Positions 7,799 through 16,598 of a stretch of 64,000 bases of DNA are shown here, piece after piece. A program made the translations under genes and the position numbers. Position 1 is the first letter of the stretch. The number at the start of each line of letters is the position of its first letter. The DNA lies in NCBI RefSeq assembly GCF_005844325.1, contig NZ_SPFY01000002.1:98013-162012 (forward strand). Reading direction: 5' to 3'. The notes beneath the pieces are model-generated. The model did no database searches and had not been told where the DNA came from. It was given only the letters and a program-made list of their open reading frames with translations. The DNA comes from Collinsella aerofaciens (GTDB lineage: Bacteria; Actinomycetota; Coriobacteriia; Coriobacteriales; Coriobacteriaceae).

Positions 7799-9208
7799 TT
7801 ACTCGCCCAGCAGGCTCTTGGTGATGGAAGCGGCGGCCTTCTTGCCGGCGCCCATCGCCAGAATGACCGTAGCGGCACCGGTGACGATGTCGCCGCCGGC
7901 CCAGATGCGAGGATCGGTGGTCTGGCCGGTCTCCTCGTCGGCGACGATGTAGCCCCACTTGTTGAGCTCCATCTTGCCGCCGATCTTGGCGGCGAAGGGG
8001 TTGGCGTTGGTGCCGATAGCCGAGATCGCGACGTCGCAGGGGATCTCCTCGATGGCGCCCTCGATGGCAACCGGACGACGGCGGCCGGACTCGTCGGGCT
8101 CGCCGAGCTCCATCTTCTGGACCTTGACGGCGCACACGGTGCCGTCCTCGCCAGCGACAAACTCGAGCGGGGAGACGAGCGGCAGAACCTCGACGCCCTC
8201 GGCCTTGGCGTGATGCAGCTCGGCGCGACGGCAGGGCATCTCGTCCTCGGTACGGCGGTAGGCGATGATGGCGTGCTCGGCGCCCAGGCGCTTGGCGGTA
8301 CGGACGGCGTCCATAGCCACGTTGCCGCCACCAAAGACGACGACGTTCTTGCCGTGCTTGGTGGGGGTGTCGTACTCGGGGAACTTGTTGGCCTTCATCA
8401 GGTTCACGCGGGTGAGGTACTCGTTTGCGAAGAAGACGTTGGGCAGGTTCTCGCCGGGGACGTTGAGGAACTTGGGCAGGCCAGCGCCGGTCGCCACGTA
8501 GATGGCGTCGAAGCCCTGCTCGAACAGCTCCTCGGCCGTGGCCATGTTGCCCACGACGGAGTTGTACTCAAACTTGACGCCCATGTCCTCCAAGCCGTCA
8601 ATCTCGCGCTTGACGACTGCCTTGGGCAGACGGAACTCGGGGATGCCGTAGACCAGCACGCCGCCACCGGTGAAGAATGCCTCGAAGACGGTAACGTCAA
8701 AGCCGTTACGGGCGAGCTCGCCGGCGCAGGTGATGCCGGACGGGCCGGAGCCGACGACGGCGACCTTCTTGCCGTTCTTGGGGGCCATCTTGGGCGTGGA
8801 GGCGAGTTCGGGGCGGTCACCCAGGAAGCGCTCGAGCTGGCCGATGGCCACGGGCTCGGACTTCTTACCACGGATGCACTTGCCCTCGCACTGGTTCTCC
8901 TGCGGGCAGACGCGGCCGCAGATGGCGGGAAGCATGGAGTCCTCGCGGATGGTATCGAGAGCGCCGCCGAAGTCCTTCGCGCGGATCTGCTCGATAAAGC
9001 GGGGAATGTTGATGTTGACGGGGCAGCCCTCAACACAGAACGGCTTCTTGCAGTTGAGGCAGCGCTCGGCCTCGGCCAGCGCCATCTCCTCGGTGAAGCC
9101 CTTGTCGACGGGGCGGAAGTCGCAGGCGCGCTCGGCAGCCGGCTCCTCGTTATCGGGGGTGCGGGGCGACTTCATATCGGCAACGAAACGACCGTTAACT
9201 AGTGGCAT
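7799..9208 (-). CDS. nfnB: NADPH-dependent oxidoreductase, GltA/NfnB type
   Basis: This 469-residue flavoprotein has the layout of the glutamate synthase small subunit. An N-terminal pair of 4Fe-4S cluster motifs (Cys50, 53, 58, 62 and Cys97, 101, 107, 111) is followed by an FAD Rossmann motif VAVVGSGPSGIT (149-160) and an NAD(P) site VVVFGGGNVAMDAV near residue 285. No large glutamate synthase subunit is present. The next gene downstream in the 5' direction encodes the NfnA-like partner with a 10-base overlap. That pairing is the hallmark of the electron-bifurcating NADH-dependent ferredoxin:NADP+ oxidoreductase NfnAB, so this is more likely NfnB than a true glutamate synthase. The assignment is inferred from family and context. 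Confidence 0.85.
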   Translation of the reverse strand: MPLVNGRFVADMKSPRTPDNEEPAAERACDFRPVDKGFTEEMALAEAERCLNCKKPFCVEGCPVNINIPRFIEQIRAKDFGGALDTIREDSMLPAICGRVCPQENQCEGKCIRGKKSEPVAIGQLERFLGDRPELASTPKMAPKNGKKVAVVGSGPSGITCAGELARNGFDVTVFEAFFTGGGVLVYGIPEFRLPKAVVKREIDGLEDMGVKFEYNSVVGNMATAEELFEQGFDAIYVATGAGLPKFLNVPGENLPNVFFANEYLTRVNLMKANKFPEYDTPTKHGKNVVVFGGGNVAMDAVRTAKRLGAEHAIIAYRRTEDEMPCRRAELHHAKAEGVEVLPLVSPLEFVAGEDGTVCAVKVQKMELGEPDESGRRRPVAIEGAIEEIPCDVAISAIGTNANPFAAKIGGKMELNKWGYIVADEETGQTTDPRIWAGGDIVTGAATVILAMGAGKKAAASITKSLLGE

Positions 9209-10038
9209 GCGCAGCTCTTTTCCTCATAGGCCTTGAGGGACTCGCCCTCTTCGGAACGGTAAGCGGCCTGGCGGGCACGAAGGTCATCCCAGTCGACCAG
9301 GGTGGCATCGAAGTCGGGGCCGTCGACGCAAGCGAACTTGGTCACGCCGCCCACCTCGACGCGGCAGCAGCCGCACATGCCGGTGCCGTCAACCATGATG
9401 GGGTTGAGCGACGCGGTGATGGGGGTGTCGTACTTCTGGGCGGTGAGGGTTGAGAACTTCATCATCGGAACGGGGCCGACGCAGAAGACCTGGCTCACGG
9501 CCTTGTCCTGCAGCAGGCGCTCCAGCGGAGCGGTGACAACGCCCTGCTCGCCGTAGGAACCGTCATCGGTAGTGATGTGGATGTGGTCCTCGTCGAGGAG
9601 CTCGCGGAACTGGTCCTCCATGAGCAGGAGGTCCTTGGTGCGGGCGCCCATGATGGCGTGCACCTCGTGACCGGTCTCGACCAGGTGCTTGGCGACCGGG
9701 AAGGCAATTGCCAGGCCGACGCCGCCGCCAATGACAGCGCAGGGGCCCTCGGCCATCTCGGTAGGAACGCCCAGCGGGCCCACGACGTCGCGCAGCGACT
9801 CGCCGGCCTCGTAGGTGGACAGCATCTCGGTGGTCTTTCCGATCACCATGAAGATGAACTCGACCCAGCCCTCGTCACCGTTCCAGCCGGCCAGGGTAAA
9901 CGGGACGCGCTCGCCCGTCTCGTTGGCGCGGACCATGAGGAACTGTCCAGCGTGCGCATGCTTGGCGATTGCAGGCGCCTCGATGCGGAACTTGAACACC
10001 TTCTCCGAGAACTGCGTCTTCTCCAGGATCTTATACAT
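9199..10038 (-). CDS. nfnA: FAD/NAD-binding and 2Fe-2S subunit, NfnA type
   Basis: This 279-residue protein belongs to the dihydroorotate-dehydrogenase electron-transfer/sulfide dehydrogenase family. The N-terminal flavin-binding barrel runs to about residue 98, the NAD-binding motif is AVIGGGVGLAIAFPVA (101-116), and a 2Fe-2S cluster motif GTGMCGCCRVEVGG with CVDGPDFD follows (Cys222, 224, 225, 237). Its stop region overlaps the start of the GltA-like gene, so the two are translationally coupled. Together they should form a cytoplasmic NfnAB complex that moves electrons between ferredoxin, NADH and NADPH. This fits the ferredoxin-dependent hydrogenase at 26.3 kb. Confidence 0.87.
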   Translation of the reverse strand: MYKILEKTQFSEKVFKFRIEAPAIAKHAHAGQFLMVRANETGERVPFTLAGWNGDEGWVEFIFMVIGKTTEMLSTYEAGESLRDVVGPLGVPTEMAEGPCAVIGGGVGLAIAFPVAKHLVETGHEVHAIMGARTKDLLLMEDQFRELLDEDHIHITTDDGSYGEQGVVTAPLERLLQDKAVSQVFCVGPVPMMKFSTLTAQKYDTPITASLNPIMVDGTGMCGCCRVEVGGVTKFACVDGPDFDATLVDWDDLRARQAAYRSEEGESLKAYEEKSCACH

Positions 10039-10210
10039 AGAACCCCTCTCTTGTTAGGGCCGCCGAACCGTGCCTCCACGGAAATGGACGGTAGCCCGAA
10101 TAAAACCGTACGCGCACAGGCGTTGTGCAGACATACGGTGCAAATTATACCCTCATGGACATGTCGCTTACGTGTGTCTTTGGCAGGCGGGAAAAGTGAC
10201 CTGCCATTTA

Positions 10211-10386
10211 GGGACAGGTTTATTTTGGCAGGTTTTATCAGGCAAAACGGCAAAGGGGGCCGGCCTCGCGCATCGGTGAGGCCGGCCCCCTTTGGAGCGT
10301 TGTGTATGCATGGCGGTGCGGCGTCTATTGCGATGCGGACACCGGGGCGTTTCCGTAGATAAAACCCGCCAAAATAAACCTGTCCC
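10211..10386. repeat. MITE-like element with 29-bp inverted ends
   Basis: The left end (10211-10239, beginning GGGACAGGTTTATTTTGGCA) and the right end (10358-10386, ending AATAAACCTGTCCC) match as inverted repeats at 28 of 29 positions, with 118 bases between them. A further partial copy (TTTTTGGCAGGTTTTAG) follows at 10387-10403. The segment carries a terminator and no gene. It fills most of the 361-base gap between the nfnA-like start and the pth stop codon. Confidence 0.6.
10252..10293. terminator. Strong bidirectional hairpin after pth
   Basis: AAAGGGGGCCGGCCTC (10252-10267) pairs perfectly over 16 bp with GAGGCCGGCCCCCTTT (10278-10293). It is inside the inverted-repeat element and can terminate pth transcription on the minus strand. 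Confidence 0.7.
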
Positions 10387-10399
10387 TTTTTGGCAGGTT

Positions 10400-11029
10400 T
10401 TAGTGCTTGCCGTTGGCAGAGGCGGCGCCGTTGACATGGTCGCGGGCATAGACCACGCCGTGCACGATGGCGAGACCCGCGGCGTCGGCCGCGCGGGTGC
10501 AGGTGTCCTGGAAGTCCTCGGCCTCGCGGGTGCGCAGCCGCTTGAGCACGTAGTCGGCCACGGCCATCTTGCCGGGAGGGTTGCCGATGCCGGTGCGGAT
10601 GCGACTAAAGTCGCGGCTGCCCATCTTGTCGATGATGGAGCGCAGGCCGTTGTGGCCGGCGTGGCCGCCGCCCACCTTAACGCGTACGTCGCCGGCGGGA
10701 ATGTCGAGCTCATCATGGATCACGAGCAGCTCCTCGGCCTTGATCTTGTACTCGCGGCAGAGCTTGGAGATGGGGCCACCCGAGGTATTCATATACGACT
10801 GCGGCTTGACCAGCACAATCTGGCGCTTCCCGCCCTCTTCCTCGGGATCGTTGATGTTGATGAGCGCGACCTCGGCGCCTGCCTGGTTTTTCCAGTACGT
10901 GACACCGGCCTGACGGGCCAACTCGTCGATTGCTTTGAAGCCAGCGTTGTGGCGGGTCTCGGCATATTCCTCGCCAGGGTTGCCAAGTCCGGCAACCATG
11001 CGAATTTTAAGCGGCTGTGCAGCTGCCAT
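10400..11029 (-). CDS. pth: Peptidyl-tRNA hydrolase
   Basis: This 209-residue enzyme releases peptides from peptidyl-tRNAs dropped by ribosomes. Family motifs are clear: VAGLGNPGEEYAETRHNAGF with the catalytic His27, LVKPQSYMNTSG, and HDELDIPAGDVRVKVGGGHA with the catalytic-site Asp. Length is close to the usual 190-200. The start was set at ATG 11029 because GAAGGGA lies a few bases upstream; a 10-residue longer frame begins at 11059. It follows prs on the same strand after 243 bases that contain a very long hairpin. The C-terminal tail VNGAASANGKH is not conserved in the family. Confidence 0.95.
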   Translation of the reverse strand: MAAAQPLKIRMVAGLGNPGEEYAETRHNAGFKAIDELARQAGVTYWKNQAGAEVALININDPEEEGGKRQIVLVKPQSYMNTSGGPISKLCREYKIKAEELLVIHDELDIPAGDVRVKVGGGHAGHNGLRSIIDKMGSRDFSRIRTGIGNPPGKMAVADYVLKRLRTREAEDFQDTCTRAADAAGLAIVHGVVYARDHVNGAASANGKH

Positions 11030-11144
11030 ATTTGTCCCTTCGTTACACAAATAGTTCAATCAACGACAAAGGCTACCACGCCCGCCGAAGGCGAGGAAAG
11101 GTTGCAGCAAAGTCATTTCAGAAAACAGCTGCCCCTAGACAGCA

Positions 11145-11249
11145 GGAAGCCCCGGACACGCCGGGAGGGGTTATCAAAGCGAACATCCCGCAGCCGCAAA
11201 GCGGCGAGGACGTTCGCGTGATAACCCCGCAGGCGTGACCGGGGCTTCC
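11145..11249 (-). other. 105-nt long interrupted hairpin between prs and pth
   Basis: Five nested stems line up in one rod: GGAAGCCCCGG with CCGGGGCTTCC, ACGCC with GGCGT, GGGGTTATCA with TGATAACCCC, GCGAAC with GTTCGC, and GCCGC with GCGGC around an AAA loop. It would be transcribed with prs and pth. A smaller hairpin CTGCTGTCTAGGGGCAG followed by TGTTTT lies just beyond on the minus strand and could terminate. It may be a processed RNA or a repeat relic; no known RNA family was recognised. Confidence 0.6.
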
Positions 11250-11272
11250 GGAGGGATGCGAGGGTCGAGCGA

Positions 11273-12259
11273 CTACAGCGCGAAGTCGCCGCCGACGAGC
11301 GTGGAGACGGGCTCCTCGTGGTAAACGGCGGAGATGGCCTGAGCGAACTCCTCGGCGACCGAGATGGTCTTGATCTTACCGCCGACCTCGACGGGAATGG
11401 CGTCGGTGACGAGGCACTCGACGATCGGGGCGTCGTTCAGACGCTCGATGGCCGGACCGGAGAAGATGCCGTGGGTGGCGCAGACGTAGATGTCGCCAGC
11501 GCCCATAGCCTTGAGCTCCTTGACGTTGGCGCACAGGGTGCCAGCGGTGTCGATCATGTCGTCGTTGATGATGCAGGTCTTGCCCTTGATGTCACCGATG
11601 ATGCCCATGACCTCGGCGGCGTTGTGGCGCGGACGGCCCTTGTGGGCGATGGCCAGGTCGCAGCCGAGCATGTCGGACAGCTTCTTGGCGGCCTTGGCAC
11701 GACCCACGTCGGGGGAGACGACAACCAGGTTGTCGGTGTCGAAGTGCATGTTGTTGTAGTACTGGCCAAACAGCGGCAGCGCGGACAGGTGGTTAACCGG
11801 GATATCAAAGAAGCCCTGGATCTGGCCCTGGTGCAGGTCGAGGGTGATGATGCGGTTGACGCCGGCGCGCTCGAGCAGGTTGGCGACGAGGCGGGCGGTG
11901 ATGGGCTCGCGCGGGCCGGCCTTGCGGTCCTGGCGGGCATAGCCGTAGTGGGTGATAACGGCGGTGATGGAGCGGGCGGATGCGCGCTTGGCAGCGTCGG
12001 TGGCGATGAGCAGCTCCATGAGCATGTCGTTAACGTTGCCGCCGGCCACGGACTGAATCAGGAAGACGTCGGCGCCGCGGACGGTCTCGTCGTAGCGGGC
12101 GTAAATCTCACCATTGGCGAACTGCTTTAGCGTAAGGCCCGAAAGCTCGACCCCAAGGTACTCAGCAATCTTCTGAGCGAGGGGACGGTTGGAGGAACCG
12201 GAATACACGCGGATGGACTTGCGCATATTCTCCGACTTCTCGGGATCATTAATCGGCAT
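11273..12259 (-). CDS. prs: Ribose-phosphate pyrophosphokinase
   Basis: This 328-residue enzyme makes PRPP from ribose 5-phosphate and ATP for nucleotide, His and Trp synthesis. Motifs include RADVF-like GADVFLIQS, the flexible-loop region HYGYARQDRKAGPREPI, DLHQGQIQGFF, and the PRPP-binding loop CIINDDMIDTAGTL. Length is normal. AAGGAGAAGG lies just upstream of the ATG. A TACAAT hexamer about 50 bases upstream on the minus strand may be the -10. It lies downstream of glmU on the same strand, and glmU-prs-pth is a common bacterial gene order. Confidence 0.96.
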   Translation of the reverse strand: MPINDPEKSENMRKSIRVYSGSSNRPLAQKIAEYLGVELSGLTLKQFANGEIYARYDETVRGADVFLIQSVAGGNVNDMLMELLIATDAAKRASARSITAVITHYGYARQDRKAGPREPITARLVANLLERAGVNRIITLDLHQGQIQGFFDIPVNHLSALPLFGQYYNNMHFDTDNLVVVSPDVGRAKAAKKLSDMLGCDLAIAHKGRPRHNAAEVMGIIGDIKGKTCIINDDMIDTAGTLCANVKELKAMGAGDIYVCATHGIFSGPAIERLNDAPIVECLVTDAIPVEVGGKIKTISVAEEFAQAISAVYHEEPVSTLVGGDFAL

Positions 12260-12400
12260 TACCCTTCTCCTTTATATCGAATGCCATATAGATGCCTTGT
12301 TGCATTGTAACCGCGCGGCGGGGTTTATCGAGTCTTGATAACGTCTTTACCGTCAACGGACACGAACCGACCACTCATCCGGCCACGCAGGTCAGCATAG

Positions 12401-12434
12401 AAAAAGGAGCCGTCCCCCATGGGAACAGCTCCTT
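12401..12434 (-). terminator. Terminator after glmU
   Basis: On the minus strand AAGGAGCTGTTCCC pairs with GGGGACGGCTCC across ATG and is followed by TTTTT. It separates glmU from prs, so prs probably has its own promoter. Confidence 0.75.
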
Positions 12435-12451
12435 AGATGCTTGGTAAAACG

Positions 12452-13864
12452 TTATACCTCGTCGTCCTCGTGCAGACGGCGGCGATAATCGGCGGCCCAG
12501 CCCTCAATATTTACCTGACGGGCGCGGCCCAGTCCGAGCGCGTCTGCCGGGACCGGCTCGGTGATGACGGAGCCGGCGGCCACGAGCGCGCCGTCGCCAA
12601 TTTGGGCGGGCGCGACCATCATGGTGTCGGAGCCGATGAAGGCATCCTTGCCGATAACGGTCTTGTGCTTGTGGACGCCGTCGTAGTTGCAGGTGATGGA
12701 GCCCGCGCCTACGTTGACGCCGGAGCCCATGGTGGTGTCGCCGATGTAGGACAGGTGGGGCACCTTGGAACCCTCGCCGATCGTGGACTTCTTGATCTCC
12801 ACGTGCGTGCCGGCCTTGGAACCGTCGAGCATATGGGTACCCGGGCGCAGGTAGGCGCGCGGGCCGCAGTCGACGCCGTTCTCGATGACGGCCTCGATGG
12901 CGATGGTCTCATCGATGGTGCAGCCGCTGCCGACGGTGGTGTCGGTGAGGCGGCTGTTGGGGCCGAGCTGGCACTCTTCGCCCACGGTGACGCGGCCGAT
13001 CAGGTGCGTCTGCGGCCACACGACGGTGTCGCGGCCGATGGTGGCGTCGGGGCCGATCCAGGCCTGCGTGGGGTCGATGAAGGTAACGCCCTCGGCCATC
13101 CAGTGCTCGTTGATGCGGTCGCGCGCGATGGCGGTGAGCTGTGCGAGCTGGATGCGGCTGTTGACGCCCAAGCCGTCGCGGTAGTCGTCACAGTGGAAGA
13201 TGGAGACCGCCTGGCCGTGACCCTTGAGGATTTCGAGCATGTCGGGCAGGTAGTACTCGGACTGCGCGTTGTCGTTGCCGATCTCGTTGATGTGTGCGGC
13301 GAGCTGCGCGCCGTCGAAGGCGTAGCAGCCGGCGTTGCACTCGAGCAGCGTGGCGGCCTGCTCGGGCGTGCAGTCCTTCTGCTCGATGATGCGCTCGATC
13401 TGACCATCGGCGCCCAGCTTGATGCGGCCGTAGCCGAAAGGATCGGGCGGGGTCATGGTCATGACGGTGCAGGCGAGCTCGCCGGTAGCGACGGTCTGCG
13501 CGAACTTGGCGACGGTGTCGGCGGTGATGAGCGGCAAGTCGCCGTTGAGCACGACGACGGGGCCTTGCGTGATGCCGCAGGCCTCGAGCGCGACCTTCAC
13601 GGCGTGACCGGTGCCCAGGCGCTCAGTCTGCTCGACGCACTCGACCTTGGTGGCGCTGTTGGCGTAGGCGCCGTCGATAAGGGCGCGCATCTCGTCGGCG
13701 TGGCTGCCGATGACGACCACGACGCGGCTGCAGCCGGCCTTGATGGTGGCGTCGACGATCCACTGAACCATGGGCTTACCCAGGATCTTGTGCGAAACCT
13801 TGCAGTGGTTCGACTTCATGCGGGTGCCCTCGCCGGCAGCGAGGATAATTGCGGTTGCGTCCAT
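12452..13864 (-). CDS. glmU: Bifunctional UDP-GlcNAc pyrophosphorylase / GlcN-1-P acetyltransferase
   Basis: A 470-residue enzyme that acetylates glucosamine 1-phosphate and then makes UDP-GlcNAc for peptidoglycan. The N-terminal nucleotidyltransferase domain (1-230) starts with AAGEGTRMKS (about 9-18) and has the VVVLNGDLPLI metal site and the GYGRI motif. The C-terminal left-handed beta helix (about 260-450) shows hexapeptide repeats and the acetyltransferase segment IGDTTMGSGVNVGAG and NYDGVHKHKT. The start ATG 13864 has AGGAG 7 bases upstream; the longer frame to 14074 has no support and overlaps the divergent promoter. It is divergent from the ECF transporter genes. Confidence 0.95.
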   Translation of the reverse strand: MDATAIILAAGEGTRMKSNHCKVSHKILGKPMVQWIVDATIKAGCSRVVVVIGSHADEMRALIDGAYANSATKVECVEQTERLGTGHAVKVALEACGITQGPVVVLNGDLPLITADTVAKFAQTVATGELACTVMTMTPPDPFGYGRIKLGADGQIERIIEQKDCTPEQAATLLECNAGCYAFDGAQLAAHINEIGNDNAQSEYYLPDMLEILKGHGQAVSIFHCDDYRDGLGVNSRIQLAQLTAIARDRINEHWMAEGVTFIDPTQAWIGPDATIGRDTVVWPQTHLIGRVTVGEECQLGPNSRLTDTTVGSGCTIDETIAIEAVIENGVDCGPRAYLRPGTHMLDGSKAGTHVEIKKSTIGEGSKVPHLSYIGDTTMGSGVNVGAGSITCNYDGVHKHKTVIGKDAFIGSDTMMVAPAQIGDGALVAAGSVITEPVPADALGLGRARQVNIEGWAADYRRRLHEDDEV

Positions 13865-14057
13865 GTGATCTCCTGTTACGTTATAGAGACGTGTGTTTGG
13901 AAACGATACACGGCGCAATATGATACCGCAGGCATATGTTGAGCGCGTAGCGATTGGCTCATGGCGGCCGATGTCGGTGCCGCCGGCGTGGCGTTTGCGC
14001 TGCTTGCGTGCGGCGTTGGCGGTGCTGCGGAGCTGTCGTTTGAGCGAGGGGACGGGG

Positions 14058-14951
14058 GTGCCCGTGGACAACATACAAGAGGAGTTTGGCGGCGAGCCCG
14101 TCGCGGCATTCTCGATGTCGCATCCGGCTGTGCCGGCCCTCTACATGGTGCTGACGCTGGGGCTCACCATGTTCTCGATGCAGCCGGTGCTGATTGCGCT
14201 GTCACTTGCGGGCGGGCTGGCGTATGGATTTGCGACGCGCGGGGCTGCCCGCACGCTGGGCGCACTCCGCTGGCAGCTGCCGGTGATTTTGATTATCGCG
14301 CTGGTCAATCCGCTGTTTAGCGCCTCGGGCTCGACGGAGCTGTTCCGTATTGGCATGCGCGCGGTGTATCTGGAAAGCATGGTATACGGCCTGTGCATGG
14401 GCGGGCTGTTTGTGGCGAGCGTGCTGTGGTTTGAGGCCGCGGCGTCGATGCTCGAATACGACAAGGTGCTCGCGCTGCTGGGCAATGCCGCACCGGTGAT
14501 TGCGCTCATGATCTCGATGTGCATGAGGCTTATCCCGCAGTTTTTACGCCGCGGTCGTACGGTGCTGGCGGTGCAGGATGCGATTGATGTGCCGGGCCGC
14601 GCGCCCACCGATCCCGTGCGATCGCGCCTGCGGGCGTCGAGCGTGTTGATGGGCTGGGGCATGGAAGATTCGCTGGAGCGTGCGGACGCCATGCGCTCCC
14701 GTGGGTGGGGCGCCGCGACGCGTCGAACGACGTATGCGCGGTATCGGCTGGGGCGCGGCGATGTTGCCGCGCTGGTTGGACTTGCGCTGTTTGGCATGGC
14801 CACGACGGCAGTGGCGTGGACTGCGACGATGCAGTATTCGTTTTACCCGCAACTATCGGTGCCGGCGCCGTGGCTGGGCTATGTCGTGTACGCTGCCTGG
14901 ATGATGCTGCCTTGCGCGTCGCACGCGATTGATGAGAAGAGGTTTGGCTGA
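14058..14951 (+). CDS. ECF transporter transmembrane component (EcfT)
   Basis: This membrane protein of about 297 residues is the T component that links ATPases to the substrate-binding S component in energy-coupling factor transporters. At least five hydrophobic segments are seen, and the conserved coupling motif appears as ERADAMRSRGWG near the C-terminal third. The start is uncertain: GTG 14058 follows AGGGGA by 6 bases, GTG 14064 and ATG 14115 are alternatives, and the open frame extends back to 13893 over the glmU promoter. Its TGA overlaps the next ATG by one base, so the T and A genes are translationally coupled. The whole T-A-S set is in one operon. Confidence 0.82.
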   Translation: MPVDNIQEEFGGEPVAAFSMSHPAVPALYMVLTLGLTMFSMQPVLIALSLAGGLAYGFATRGAARTLGALRWQLPVILIIALVNPLFSASGSTELFRIGMRAVYLESMVYGLCMGGLFVASVLWFEAAASMLEYDKVLALLGNAAPVIALMISMCMRLIPQFLRRGRTVLAVQDAIDVPGRAPTDPVRSRLRASSVLMGWGMEDSLERADAMRSRGWGAATRRTTYARYRLGRGDVAALVGLALFGMATTAVAWTATMQYSFYPQLSVPAPWLGYVVYAAWMMLPCASHAIDEKRFG

Positions 14952-16594
14952 TGGCTCGGTTGGATAGGAGCTCGGCGGCGGGTGTGGCATATGGCTCGGC
15001 CGCGCCGGCGATTGAGGTGCGAGGCCTTAGTTTTGCCTATCCCGGGGCCGAGGCACCGGTGCTCGAGGGGCTTGATTGGCGTGTTTCCCAAGGTGCGTTT
15101 GCACTGCTTGTTGGCGGTACCGGTTCGGGCAAGTCGACGCTGCTGTCGCTGCTCAAGCCCGAGATCGCGCCGGCGGGTACGCGCTCCGGCGAGCTGCGCG
15201 TGCTGGGCGAGCCCGTCGCCGACATGGATGTGCGGGCATCGGCGGAGCGCGTGGGCTATGTGTTCCAGGATCCCGAGAACCAGATCGTGTGCGAAACCGT
15301 GTGGCACGAGATGGCGTTTGGCCTGGAAAACTTGGGGCTAGCACGTGATGAGATGCGCCGTCGCGTAGCTGAGACCAGCTATTTCTTTGGGCTGGAAGAT
15401 TGGCTTCACCGCGATACTGACACGCTTTCGGGTGGTCGCAAACAGTTGCTGTCGTTGGCGGCCGTTCTGGCGTTGCGCCCGCGCGTGCTGCTGCTCGACG
15501 AGCCCACGTCTCAGCTTGATCCGGTTGCGGAGAAGAATTTCCTGCACGCGCTGTTTCGTGTGAATCGCGAGCTGGGCTGCACGGTTGTTGTGGCGACGCA
15601 TCAGCCGCGGCCGATGCTCGAGTATGCGACGTGTACGCACCGGATTGAGGGCGGTCGCGTGCGCGAGGTGGCGGATATGTCTTCTTTGGGACGCCGAGAA
15701 TCGCTGTTTTCCGATGACATGTTGGGGTGGGGTGCCATCCGATGTGCAAAAAACGGAGTATTCAGCAGGCGTGAGGACAATTTGGGTTCTCTGGAGCCGC
15801 CCGGGGACGTATCGAGCGCGAAAAAAAGTTCGGAATTGGACAAATCGTCCGAATTTGTGGCGCAAACGTCGCTCGAGAACGGCTCGGAAGCCTTCTCGCG
15901 CACGGATGGAAGCAGAATACTCCAAAAAATGCACGGCGGGTCGGCTACCACCCTGTCGGAAGGCTGGTTTCGCTACGATCGAGCGTCCGGCTGGGTGTTG
16001 CGTGGGCTCGATGCGTCGTTTTCGGCCGGTGCGGTGCATGCGGTTGTTGGCGGTAACGGCTGCGGCAAGTCGACGATGCTCTCGGTGCTGGCGAAGACCG
16101 CCAAGCTGCAGCGCGGCCGCATGGTGCGCGGAGCGGCCTCGGCGGCGCTGCTGCCTCAGAATCCCAAAGCATTGCTGGTTGCCGAGACGGTTCGCGATGA
16201 GCTGATGGAATGGGCCTCGACCTGCGGATATGACGAGAACTTGGCGCGGGAGCGTGCGGCGAGCTTGGGGTTGTCGGGTCTGGATGGACGCCATCCGTAC
16301 GATCTTTCGGGCGGGCAGCGTCAACTGCTTGCATTGGCAAAACTGCTGCTAATCGGCCCCGAACTGCTATTGCTCGATGAGCCCACCAAGGGTCTAGACC
16401 TGTTCAGCCGCCGCATCATTGCCCGCGCCCTGCGTGACCATGCGAAGGCTGGCGGCACCGTCATCATGGCTACGCACGATTTGGACTTTGCCGAGCAGGT
16501 AGCCGACGACGTCGTCATGATGTTTGACGGCGAGATTGCCTGCATGGAGCCGCCGGCCGACTTCTTTGCCGATAACGTGTTTTATAGGGCGTGA
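14951..16594 (+). CDS. ECF transporter ATPase, fused EcfA1-EcfA2
   Basis: This 547-residue protein holds two complete ABC ATPase domains in tandem. The first has Walker A GGTGSGKST (55-63), signature LSGGRKQ and Walker B VLLLDEPTSQLD. The second has Walker A GGNGCGKST near 367-375, signature LSGGQRQ and Walker B LLLLDEPTKGLD. Between them about 80 residues (235-320) look disordered and poorly conserved. Most ECF modules use two separate ATPase genes; a fused pair is known in several Actinobacteria. It hydrolyses ATP to drive the EcfT/S complex. The gene starts on TGATG overlapping the EcfT stop and ends 4 bases before the S component. Confidence 0.9.
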   Translation: MARLDRSSAAGVAYGSAAPAIEVRGLSFAYPGAEAPVLEGLDWRVSQGAFALLVGGTGSGKSTLLSLLKPEIAPAGTRSGELRVLGEPVADMDVRASAERVGYVFQDPENQIVCETVWHEMAFGLENLGLARDEMRRRVAETSYFFGLEDWLHRDTDTLSGGRKQLLSLAAVLALRPRVLLLDEPTSQLDPVAEKNFLHALFRVNRELGCTVVVATHQPRPMLEYATCTHRIEGGRVREVADMSSLGRRESLFSDDMLGWGAIRCAKNGVFSRREDNLGSLEPPGDVSSAKKSSELDKSSEFVAQTSLENGSEAFSRTDGSRILQKMHGGSATTLSEGWFRYDRASGWVLRGLDASFSAGAVHAVVGGNGCGKSTMLSVLAKTAKLQRGRMVRGAASAALLPQNPKALLVAETVRDELMEWASTCGYDENLARERAASLGLSGLDGRHPYDLSGGQRQLLALAKLLLIGPELLLLDEPTKGLDLFSRRIIARALRDHAKAGGTVIMATHDLDFAEQVADDVVMMFDGEIACMEPPADFFADNVFYRA

Positions 16595-16598
16595 TGGG

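Noticed and set aside
7799..9208. Authentic glutamate synthase small subunit
   Set aside because: No large subunit is present and the overlapping partner is of the NfnA type.
11017..11238. Plus-strand frame of 73 residues over the prs-pth hairpin
   Set aside because: It lies in non-coding structured sequence with no ribosome site or domain.
13893..14057. N-terminal extension of EcfT
   Set aside because: It would cover the divergent glmU promoter, is Arg/Cys-rich and not membrane-like, and has no ribosome site.
13865..14074. 70-residue N-terminal extension of GlmU
   Set aside because: GlmU proteins begin at the AAGxGTRM region, and ATG 13864 has a good ribosome site.
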